Below, piece after piece: positions 44,403-50,926 of a DNA stretch of 64,000 nucleotides. Each line of letters starts with the position of its first letter. The first letter of the stretch is position 1. A program made the position numbers and the translations under genes. The notes beneath the pieces were generated by a model that was not told the origin of the DNA, searched no databases, and saw nothing but the letters and a program-made list of their open reading frames with translations. The DNA is taken from NCBI RefSeq assembly GCF_002197645.1, contig NZ_CP021874.1:2728001-2792000 (forward strand), in the 5' to 3' direction. The stretch is from Enterococcus wangshanyuanii. GTDB lineage: Bacteria; Bacillota; Bacilli; Lactobacillales; Enterococcaceae.

Positions 44403-46045
44403 TTTATTCAAGTGGTGAGTCTGCAGAATTGATTCGAGCCTTGACCAGTAATTTGGCGAGTGGAAAAGAAGCAGTCAATCAATTAAAAACTGGCAGTCAA
44501 AAAATAGTTTCAGCCGTGGATGGACGCACTCTAGCAGGCGCTGCTTATACTGCTGGAAAAGGATTATTTAGCGATCTGATTATCCCAACGATTACACGAG
44601 CAACGACCGCTTGTGAAGCAATCGAACAGGAATTACAAAAATATCAATCAGCTGATCAAGCTATTTCAAGTGAGGGCTATTTAAATGAAGATAATTTAAA
44701 TCAACAAATTGCGACAAAGAAAGCAATGAAAGCGTCTGTAGACTTTGCCTCATCTGTCGCAAGAACAGCTTCAAGAAATAATCCAGTTGCAGCAGTACTA
44801 GATGCTTTACTTGATTTTCAGAGGAATTTAAAGCGGATGTCAGATAGTATTCAAGATGATATTGATCAACTTCAAAAAAAATTAGAAAAGTTACACACCT
44901 TTTCTTCTCAAACAAATGGGCTATTCAATAACAGTCTTAATGATTTAAAGATCGCCATGCAAGGCGTTCTAGTCTTGAATGGTACGATTGTAAATCCTGA
45001 TGGCTCATATACTTTACCTGCTGGGGTAGATAAAAGTTGGTTTAATTCTCTTAAAAACACTGCTAAGCTAAAAGAGATGGAAGAAAAAGAAAAGAATTTA
45101 GCAATTAAAGAGCTGAACGATTTGTTTTCTAAAAATCCATTGGCTGCAATCGAAAAAATTAAAAATAATGACCGTTTATTTGGTTACGTCATTGCGGCAC
45201 TAGATAAGTTTCCAGAAGGAATTCAAGATGCTGCGTTGAATCTATTTATTATGCAAGAAAGTTGGAATCAACTTCCTAAAAATATTGCGAAGAATGTATT
45301 AAATAATCCGAAATTTGGATTGTACGTTAGTAAATTATCTTTAGATAATCAAGCTAAAGTTTATGGTAATTTATTGCATTTAAGTGACAAAGGCTGGGAC
45401 GTATTAGCTCCCCTAGGATACGTAACAAGTGTTTTATCTAAATCAAAAGCTGGTGCAAAAGTGATTGCAGGCTCTAAAGTTGGATTAACATTGTTTAAAA
45501 AACTAGAACCGGTTTCTAAGTTTATAAAAGCACATCCAGCTGCAAGAGAGGGACTCTCATATGGTGGGGATGCATTAACAATCACTGGATATGCTTATGA
45601 AGAATATAGCAATCCTAAAAGTCCTGCTTATGGAAATGAAAGTAAAGCACTATATGGTGGTATTAATTTATTTATGTGGAATGCTGGACCGTTAGAAGGA
45701 GCACAATATGGTGGACCAGTTGGAGCTTTGGCGGGTACAGCAAATACTGCGATTAAAGGCGGTGTTACTGTTTGGCCTGATAAAGTATTTGGATTTGATT
45801 TACCAGGTAAAGAGATTAAGACCCCTGGTATCGGGTCAGAAGAAGCAAAACGGAAGTGGTTAGATGAACAATACAAGAACTATGGGAAACATGAAGCTAG
45901 TCCTACGGATAAAAATTATCGTCCAGGAGTTCAGCCTGAAAGTGGGAGCCCCAATTTTAATCCAGGTACACAGTATACTCCTAACCAAGGTAATAATGGA
46001 GTGAGTCCTAATAATTCTCCATATAATAATTGGGGGAATAAATAG
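44393..46045 (+). CDS. LXG-domain polymorphic toxin with glycine-rich C terminus
   Basis: The 550-residue type VIIb substrate starts at TTG 44393 after GGAG, overlapping Lap2. Its N-terminal ~200 residues are helical with a leading LXG-like region (SGSQKIVSAVDGRTLAGAAYTAGKGLFSDLI). The C-terminal ~200 residues are Gly/Ala-rich and partly hydrophobic (NLFMWNAGPLEGAQYGGPVGALAGTANTAIKGG), then a Pro/Asn/Gly tail. This differs from nuclease-type tips and resembles membrane-targeting LXG toxins (TspA/TelE class). The next gene encodes a multi-pass membrane protein, which fits immunity against a membrane toxin. Confidence 0.78.
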   Translation: MGLVYSSGESAELIRALTSNLASGKEAVNQLKTGSQKIVSAVDGRTLAGAAYTAGKGLFSDLIIPTITRATTACEAIEQELQKYQSADQAISSEGYLNEDNLNQQIATKKAMKASVDFASSVARTASRNNPVAAVLDALLDFQRNLKRMSDSIQDDIDQLQKKLEKLHTFSSQTNGLFNNSLNDLKIAMQGVLVLNGTIVNPDGSYTLPAGVDKSWFNSLKNTAKLKEMEEKEKNLAIKELNDLFSKNPLAAIEKIKNNDRLFGYVIAALDKFPEGIQDAALNLFIMQESWNQLPKNIAKNVLNNPKFGLYVSKLSLDNQAKVYGNLLHLSDKGWDVLAPLGYVTSVLSKSKAGAKVIAGSKVGLTLFKKLEPVSKFIKAHPAAREGLSYGGDALTITGYAYEEYSNPKSPAYGNESKALYGGINLFMWNAGPLEGAQYGGPVGALAGTANTAIKGGVTVWPDKVFGFDLPGKEIKTPGIGSEEAKRKWLDEQYKNYGKHEASPTDKNYRPGVQPESGSPNFNPGTQYTPNQGNNGVSPNNSPYNNWGNK

Positions 46046-46855
46046 ATGAAAGACATTTCTAAATTAATAAACACCATACCTTTTTCAAATGCCTTAGAAA
46101 AAAATACGCTTCATAAAGTATATGAAACTATAAATGATCCAAAAAAAGAGTTATTTCCTAAAACTCTTAAAGTTCTAATACTGGCAGGTATTTCTTGGAG
46201 CATCAGCTTATTCTCAGGTATAAATTGGTTTATATTTCCTATTTTATCATTGTTAATTATTATTTATGGGATAGTGCTCTATTTTAAGAGCCCTTTATAC
46301 TTTAAAAAAGCAGCTTACAACAGTGTAGTCTACCTTTTCACACAAAATATGTTTATTTTTTATATATGTTCTTTAGAAATATCGAATAGTGTTCTTCTGA
46401 ACAGGTCTCTGTCTATAATTTACATTATACTGAGCTACTCACTGTCACTTTATATAGTAAAAATAAAACTAATTGATAGTATACAAGACAAATATTTATC
46501 TAAAAATGAGAAGTTATCTAAAAAAAGAATTATAAAAATTGTAAGAGTATTTTCAGCAACATTAGTTTCGTCTATCGCTATATTAATTATTGTAATGCAG
46601 TTTTACAGATTTAATAAATGGTGGATAAATAACAATGATTTTGATTTCCTTTCTGGATTAAATGGTTCCGTAATTGGAAATATATTATCTGTTGTTTCAG
46701 TGTTTATAGGTCTAGTTATATTAAGTACGATTACATTGCTACCAACACTTCTTTTAAACTCAGAATTCCTTGCTGATGGATTAATATTACAGAGATACTC
46801 AGAAGACTTTCGAAAAAAATATGAATTTGAAAAAAAAGAATGGTATAACGAGTGA
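46046..46855 (+). CDS. Multi-pass membrane protein, candidate immunity for LXG toxin 1
   Basis: The 269-residue protein starts at the first base after the LXG stop codon and has at least six hydrophobic segments (for example WFIFPILSLLIIIYGIVLYF, IIYIILSYSLSLYIVKI, ATLVSSIAILIIVMQF, IGNILSVVSVFIGLVILSTITLLPTLL). LXG toxins that attack membranes have membrane-embedded immunity proteins, so this is the likely antidote. That role is inferred from position and topology. Confidence 0.68.
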   Translation: MKDISKLINTIPFSNALEKNTLHKVYETINDPKKELFPKTLKVLILAGISWSISLFSGINWFIFPILSLLIIIYGIVLYFKSPLYFKKAAYNSVVYLFTQNMFIFYICSLEISNSVLLNRSLSIIYIILSYSLSLYIVKIKLIDSIQDKYLSKNEKLSKKRIIKIVRVFSATLVSSIAILIIVMQFYRFNKWWINNNDFDFLSGLNGSVIGNILSVVSVFIGLVILSTITLLPTLLLNSEFLADGLILQRYSEDFRKKYEFEKKEWYNE

Positions 46856-46865
46856 TTTGAAAAGC

Positions 46866-46906
46866 AAAACCACAACTTGCATAAATTATTGCAAATTGTG
46901 GTTTTT
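46866..46906 (+). terminator. Intrinsic terminator of LXG module 1
   Basis: AAAACCACAACTTGC pairs imperfectly with GCAAATTGTGGTTTT and a T-run follows, just after the immunity stop. Confidence 0.75.
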
Positions 46907-46943
46907 GTTAGATAGAAAAATTTTATATTTATATAGAATTGTT

Positions 46944-47342
46944 TTATAATTTTTTTCTTAATTTGTTTGTAAAGTCTGAAAAAAATCCATGTTCTGGATT
47001 GTAATCATCTAACCTATATTCGACACTATCTAATGTAATTAGTCGTGCTTGATTTGGCTCAATCTGGCAATGAATGATTTGTGCTACTCCTGAAAGATTT
47101 CGACTAATTCGAGTGATATTCGTGACAATGATTTTATCAATTTTTCCAGCTTCTAAATCTTGCATGACCTCTTTAAAAGCAGGACGATTCAAATTAGCGC
47201 CACTTTCGTTATTGTCTATATAATGCTTAAAATTTTGAATATTATTTTCTTCGCAGTAATTGTTTAATTCAGTCATTTGTTTGTCTATAGCTTGTTTGTC
47301 GTCAGTCGCTGAACGACTGTAAAGTGCGGTTAGTTTGTACAT
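46944..47342 (-). CDS. Small serine recombinase, catalytic domain only
   Basis: The 132-residue product starts at ATG 47342 after AAAGGATGG; a longer upstream frame lacks a site. It carries LYSRSATDD as the catalytic serine region, NNESGANLNRPAFKEVMQDL, and VTNITRISRN. There is no C-terminal helix-turn-helix or long extension, so it is a truncated or reduced recombinase. An inverted repeat (ATATCA-N9-TGATAT, 47371-47391) lies just upstream and could be its site. Confidence 0.72.
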   Translation of the reverse strand: MYKLTALYSRSATDDKQAIDKQMTELNNYCEENNIQNFKHYIDNNESGANLNRPAFKEVMQDLEAGKIDKIIVTNITRISRNLSGVAQIIHCQIEPNQARLITLDSVEYRLDDYNPEHGFFSDFTNKLRKKL

Positions 47343-47497
47343 ACATACCATCCTTTCATTTAACTTTCTTATATCAGGCTTTGTTTGATATTTAAATTTG
47401 TAAAAGCTCATCTACTACTGAGTTTAATTTTTATTATTTGTTTAAATTATTGAAAGTTGTTTTATGGAAGCTGCTTATTTAAAAGAATTATTTAAAA

Positions 47498-47698
47498 GTT
47501 TGAATCTTTTGGTTGACTACTATAATAATAGGTGATATGCTCTTTATGAGTAAAAAAGGTTTCGCCCTTTGCACTCTATTAGCCTTGAGCTTTTAGGTGT
47601 TACAAAAAAAATTAGGTTAGTGTACACAAGTGATTGTTTCCGCAATACTTGTTTATTGGCACTAACGGAAAAGAGTCTTGTAGATACAAGACTTTTTT
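47498..47698 (+). ncRNA. Candidate structured small transcript with a short peptide ORF
   Basis: Two promoter readings exist: TTTGAA-16-TATAAT (-10 at 47521) or TTGACT-17-TATGCT (-10 at 47536). A tiny ORF starts at ATG 47546 and codes for 16 residues, MSKKGFALCTLLALSF. Downstream, TTAGTG/CACTAA and ACAAGT/ACTTGT can pair, then AGTCTTGT-loop-ACAAGACT plus T-run (47673-47698) forms a terminator. This gene-free 400-base stretch therefore probably makes a ~150-nt RNA. Its role is unknown. Confidence 0.45.
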
Positions 47699-47750
47699 CT
47701 TTACTCAAAATTAGTATTATAAAGATTCAAGGTAACTAATAGAAAAAGCC

Positions 47751-48038
47751 TTATGCAATACTATTCATTGGTTTAACAACAAACTCTTTAATAAAACTAT
47801 CGGCGTTTCTTATGAAGAATTTTTCGATGACTAATTGGTTTCTACTATTATAATAACCATGAACAGAAGCCTCGTATTTTCCTTCGTCTAAGAATAAAAT
47901 CAAATTCGCAAGTTTCTTATTCCTAACTATACAATTTATATCTTCAGTAGCATGCAGCGTGAAACGAATCTTAGTATCAGGAAACATGTTTATTACTCGT
48001 ATTTTATCAATTACTCCTACATAGCTATTTTTCTTCAT
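47751..48038 (-). CDS. Small protein of the YolD operon
   Basis: The 95-residue product starts at ATG 48038 after AGGGAGGG, overlapping the upstream 52-residue gene. It is mostly beta (YVGVIDKIRVINMFPDTKIRFTLHATEDINCIVRN, EASVHGYYNSRNQLVIEKFFIR), compatible with a small OB-like nucleic-acid fold, but no family is recognised. It is the last gene of the SOS-controlled - strand operon. Confidence 0.62.
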   Translation of the reverse strand: MKKNSYVGVIDKIRVINMFPDTKIRFTLHATEDINCIVRNKKLANLILFLDEGKYEASVHGYYNSRNQLVIEKFFIRNADSFIKEFVVKPMNSIA

Positions 48039-48183
48039 AGAATTCGCCCTCCCTAGCGTTAAGATAAAAAATGAATTTGTCGATTCCAACCTCATTGATC
48101 AATCTTTGACCGCAGCCCCATATATATTTTTCAAAATCTTCGAAATTGATTAGTCCAGCTTCGTATTCTTCAATTAGATTCAT
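48025..48183 (-). CDS. Small acidic protein of the YolD operon
   Basis: ATG 48183 overlaps the YolD stop as ATGA, and the stop overlaps the next gene. The 52-residue product (MNLIEEYEAGLINFEDFEKYIWGC and so on) is helical and acidic. The tight overlaps on both sides show it is a real translated gene, too short for usual cutoffs. Function unknown. Confidence 0.62.
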   Translation of the reverse strand: MNLIEEYEAGLINFEDFEKYIWGCGQRLINEVGIDKFIFYLNAREGEFYEEK

Positions 48184-48560
48184 ACTTTGCTCCATTTATG
48201 AAAATCAAAAAGCTCTACGTTTCTAATTTCGTCATAATGAACTTTTGTATTTCCAATCATAAATCCTAATTCGTCATAACCTTGTATAAAGCCAACTGTA
48301 TCATCAAAATATTGACCTTCGGCATCCTTGATTTCTAACTGAACGACAACTTGTCGGTTATTATTAAAGGCAAATTCAAATATTTGACCAATTTCGCCCA
48401 TAGTCATTTTTCGCTTTTGAGGAATAACTTTGTTTGCACGCTGGTTTTCTTTATGTATGTTTGCAGTATGCTCTGACAGGAAGAAACCTTGCCACTTTTT
48501 CATCCCTCTATCCTCATATTTATGGAAATAAGGATCAGAGAAATCTATGTGATCCGACAT
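48180..48560 (-). CDS. YolD-like protein
   Basis: The 126-residue protein starts at ATG 48560 after AAAGGATGG. The N-terminal YEDRGMKKWQGFFLSEHTANI and the MTMGEIGQIFEFAFNNNRQVVVQ segment match YolD-like proteins, which are typically paired with Y-family polymerases (UvrX/UmuC-like) on plasmids and phages. No such polymerase is present here; two small genes follow instead. A LexA box in its promoter fits SOS control. Confidence 0.8.
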   Translation of the reverse strand: MSDHIDFSDPYFHKYEDRGMKKWQGFFLSEHTANIHKENQRANKVIPQKRKMTMGEIGQIFEFAFNNNRQVVVQLEIKDAEGQYFDDTVGFIQGYDELGFMIGNTKVHYDEIRNVELFDFHKWSKV

Positions 48561-48589
48561 GATAAACACCATCCTTTTAATGTACTATT

Positions 48590-48618
48590 ATTATACGAAC
48601 GTGCGTTTGCTTTGTCCA
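48590..48618 (-). promoter_or_regulatory. LexA-controlled promoter of the YolD operon
   Basis: On the - strand, TGGACA (48618-48613) and TATAAT (48595-48590) are 17 bases apart. The spacer contains CGAACGTGCGTTTG (+ strand, 48596-48609), a full match to the Gram-positive LexA consensus CGAACRNRYGTTYG. LexA would therefore block the promoter until DNA damage. Confidence 0.82.
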
Positions 48619-48683
48619 GTGTAAGATACTATACTTAGAGACCATATTACTTTTTCTTTGAATGTATAAAAACTGTAACTTTT

Positions 48684-48783
48684 TTGTTCTGGTTTGATTT
48701 GGTCTGAGGTTTGTAAGTAAAAAAGGAGGAAATCTACTAGTAATTGGAAGGATATTGTTCTGGTTTGAGGTGGTTTGAGGATT
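48684..48783. repeat. Two 30-bp direct repeats beside the left rpsI copy
   Basis: TTGTTCTGGTTTGA-type repeats at 48684-48713 and 48754-48783 match at 26 of 30 positions and are 70 bases apart. They lie just left of the rpsI 3'-end copy and could be integrase arm sites. Confidence 0.45.
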
Positions 48784-48803
48784 GGATATAGAAGAACGTA
48801 AAA

Positions 48804-48981
48804 AACCAGGTCTTAAAAAAGCCCGTAAAGCTTCACAATTCTCAAAACGTTAATTGTTGGAGTCGTTGCGAATTTATTCGCTTACGAATACAATATGGGA
48901 CGGAGATTTCTACAGAAATCGAGTACCATTCAACTGTACCATTTCAAGACACTTTCCAAATTTTGGAAAGTGTCTTTTTTT
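48804..48981. repeat. rpsI 3'-end copy A (att-like direct repeat)
   Basis: This 178-bp segment encodes the end of ribosomal protein S9 (ERKKPGLKKARKASQFSKR, stop at 48851-48853), a non-coding spacer and the hairpin terminator (48947-48975). Only the 3' tail is present; rpsI-like bases extend left to ~48794. A second copy of identical length occurs at 54824-55001 with 8 differences, two of them synonymous in the S9 codons. Mobile elements that integrate at rpsI 3' ends leave such duplications. Confidence 0.82.
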
Positions 48982-49068
48982 ATACCTTTGGGTACGAAAA
49001 TGGGTACGACTTTTTCAAATCAATTATTCTCGTAAGTGAAAGGTGTAAAGTGTGCTATCTTAGATCTG

Positions 49069-49407
49069 CTATTTAATTTGTACTTTTGCTTGTTGCAATG
49101 GTTGTTCAAATTTTTCATAAGTAGATAAATCAACAATATTTGGTGTATTCACATAAACCTCTGTTGTTTTGATGTCTGAATGTGTTAATGCTCTTGAAAT
49201 TTGTTCCATTGAAGCTCCCCCTTCATATGCTAAGGTACTAAAAGTATGTCGTAACTTGTGAGGTGTCGCATGAGTTAAATGTTGATGTCTGCGCTTAACG
49301 GAATTGATACGATAATTGAGATAATCAATGTGAACAGGGACATTAATATTGTCTTTTCTATCTGTTTTTGGTACTATGATGGTGCGAAACGATACTATTT
49401 TTATCAA
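49069..49407 (-). pseudogene. Tyrosine recombinase C-terminal fragment
   Basis: The frame keeps the C-terminal catalytic part of a phage/ICE-type integrase: TPHKLRHTFSTLAYEGGASMEQISRALTHSDIKTTEVYVN, with the box-II HxLRH, the His in THSD and the nucleophile Tyr in EVYVN. The N-terminal arm and core-binding domains are missing; the first ~20 codons instead run over the Fst antitoxin RNA locus. It lies beside rpsI copy A, as an integrase would beside its att site. The loss probably immobilised the island. Confidence 0.8.
49349..49377 (+). promoter_or_regulatory. Promoter of RNAII antitoxin
   Basis: TTGTCT at 49349-49354 and TACTAT at 49372-49377 are separated by exactly 17 bases. Transcription from ~49384 would run through the left par repeat into the shared terminator. 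Confidence 0.6.
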
Positions 49408-49452
49408 TGAAGCACAAAAACCACTCTACGGCGAATAGAGTGGTTTTCTTTT
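49384..49452 (+). ncRNA. Predicted par antitoxin RNA (RNAII-like)
   Basis: A ~69-nt transcript would start near 49384, cover a 28-bp repeat (49389-49416) and end at the bidirectional terminator (49417-49447). The repeat matches the region around the fst start (49575-49602, 25/28), but on the opposite transcript, giving the two-region antisense pairing seen in the pAD1 par system. The prediction rests on structure alone. Confidence 0.68.
49417..49450. terminator. Bidirectional terminator of the par locus
   Basis: AAAACCACTCTA pairs with TAGAGTGGTTTT over a seven-base loop, with T-rich ends in both directions. It lies between converging RNAI (fst) and RNAII. Confidence 0.85.
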
Positions 49453-49497
49453 GCATTCGTTGTGCCTACGAATGAGTGGGCTAGAAGTAACTTGCTT

Positions 49498-49593
49498 TTA
49501 GTCATTGTCTTTCTTATATAACCAGTGAGAAAAAAGTTTGATAACGATACCTACAAAAATAGGCGCAATGACCAACGATACAATTTTTTCCAA
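49498..49593 (-). CDS. fst: Fst-family type I toxin peptide
   Basis: TTG 49593 to TAA 49498 encodes a 31-residue membrane peptide, MEKIVSLVIAPIFVGIVI..., whose SLVIAPIFVGI core is the Fst signature from pAD1, followed by a charged tail (HWLYKKDND). Fst inserts in the membrane from within and halts growth. The ribosome binding site AGGGGG lies in a hairpin (CCCCC-AAA-GGGGG near 49604-49616), as in fst where it delays translation. Direct repeats and a shared terminator complete a par locus. Confidence 0.85.
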   Translation of the reverse strand: MEKIVSLVIAPIFVGIVIKLFSHWLYKKDND

Positions 49594-49667
49594 TGAAGCA
49601 CACCCCCTTTGGGGGCAAGTTGCCGAGGTTAGTGTAGCATAGAGAAAGATGAAAGAAAATGATATCA

Positions 49668-50612
49668 TTACCACCCCCAGCGTCTTTTGACATCTTTTTC
49701 AAGTTTTTCTTTGGGAATCAATTCTGAATTTAATGGTTTGATAAATTTTTTTGTATAATGATCAGAATATATATTTCCCTCTGAAAACATGGAAATACGT
49801 TTTTGTTCTTTTTCAAAAAAGGTTAAATGGTTTAAGCAATCTACGTAATTGTTTATCCTCTCTTTTTCAGATTTTATTTTTTGATAGGAATCATTATCGC
49901 TATGTTCTATGTAACCTCGTTTCTTAATGATTGATGTTTTAATTAACTCATTTTCTCTATTAGAATATTTGTAATTACTTGTCAGAAAGTTTAAATCTTT
50001 TGAATTTACTTTTCTAGGCTCTAATCGTGTATCTAAATCTTTATCAGTATAAGAGTTAACGTTTATAACTATTTGGGTGAATCCTAAGGTTAAAGCATAA
50101 TGTTCTAATTGAATAATGAATTTTTTATAAAAATTATAGAAATCATCAAAATGAAAATTTTCACTTTTCTTGTATAGATCAAAATCTGTTATTTCAAATG
50201 TTAGTCCATATAAACTAGTGTTTATTCTCATATTTCCTGAAAAGGAAAATTTTTTAAAGTAACCTTTTGACCAGATATTTAAGCACTGTTCTGATGAATA
50301 AGGATTATATTTACATGAAATACGTAGATTTTCGGAGAGTAATGATTCTAATAAATCTAAATTTTTATGATTAAAACCCTTATCTGGTAGTAATGTCCGT
50401 AAACATTCTTCACGAGTATATATTGTTCCAAATTCATCAAAAGATAAATCAAAATATTCTAACAGTTCAGTTAATACATTAACTGAAATATCATGAAATT
50501 CATTGTTTTTAATCTTACTAATAGCTTGCCGAGATATTGTAGTTTCTTTTGCTAGTTTGTGGTTACTAATATTTCTTTCTAGCATTAAATCTTTAAGTCT
50601 ATTTTTATACAT
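49668..50612 (-). CDS. HTH protein with possible GNAT-like domain
   Basis: The 314-residue protein starts at ATG 50612 after GAGGTGATAA; it is divergent from the STAND gene. The N-terminal ~60 residues are a XRE helix-turn-helix (KLAKETTISRQAISKIKNNEFHDISVNVLTELLEYF). The C-terminal part (~75-314) contains a stretch like the GNAT fold (LEHYALTLGFTQIVINV ... IKKRGYIEHSD), though a clear acetyl-CoA loop was not seen. It may repress the island or act with the STAND protein. Its paired, divergent layout supports a regulatory link. Confidence 0.55.
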   Translation of the reverse strand: MYKNRLKDLMLERNISNHKLAKETTISRQAISKIKNNEFHDISVNVLTELLEYFDLSFDEFGTIYTREECLRTLLPDKGFNHKNLDLLESLLSENLRISCKYNPYSSEQCLNIWSKGYFKKFSFSGNMRINTSLYGLTFEITDFDLYKKSENFHFDDFYNFYKKFIIQLEHYALTLGFTQIVINVNSYTDKDLDTRLEPRKVNSKDLNFLTSNYKYSNRENELIKTSIIKKRGYIEHSDNDSYQKIKSEKERINNYVDCLNHLTFFEKEQKRISMFSEGNIYSDHYTKKFIKPLNSELIPKEKLEKDVKRRWGW

Positions 50613-50926
50613 ATTTATCACCTCAAAATAAGTTTAACAGAAGAAAAAAATTTTGAAATGGTAACTTGAATAGGCAAACTGTAAAATGAATCGCTTTTTT
50701 AGTTGATGCTACGAGGTTTCTGTTCAATGAAAGTGTGATAGACTATATTTATAGGGAATATACACGATAAGAAATATAAGAACAAAGAAAGTTGTTCCAA
50801 ATGAAGTCTTACTATTTTTTTCAATGGAAATTTTGATATAAGAGTATTTTTTTGTATAAAAAATATTGTTATTGTGAAAGTTATATGGTCATATTGTATT
50901 TTTCTAGATAAGATAGGAGGGGGAAA
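50613..50926. promoter_or_regulatory. Divergent promoter region of HTH and STAND genes
   Basis: This 314-base stretch has no gene. On the + strand TTGTGA ... TGTATT (~50873-50900, 17-base spacer) is a plausible promoter for the STAND gene; AGGAGGGGG follows. The HTH protein may bind here, but no clear palindrome was found. Confidence 0.4.

Noticed and set aside
48684..48783. CRISPR array
   Set aside because: Only two imperfect 30-bp repeats occur with one 40-bp spacer and no cas genes; they fit recombinase arm sites better.
48791..48853. A functional rpsI gene
   Set aside because: Only ~19 C-terminal codons are present at 48794-48853 and fewer at 54824-54873; upstream sequence does not continue as S9.
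49514..49702. A 62-residue - strand ORF over the par locus
   Set aside because: It has no ribosome binding site and lies in another frame over the Fst gene and its leader hairpin; the Fst frame and par structure explain the region better.
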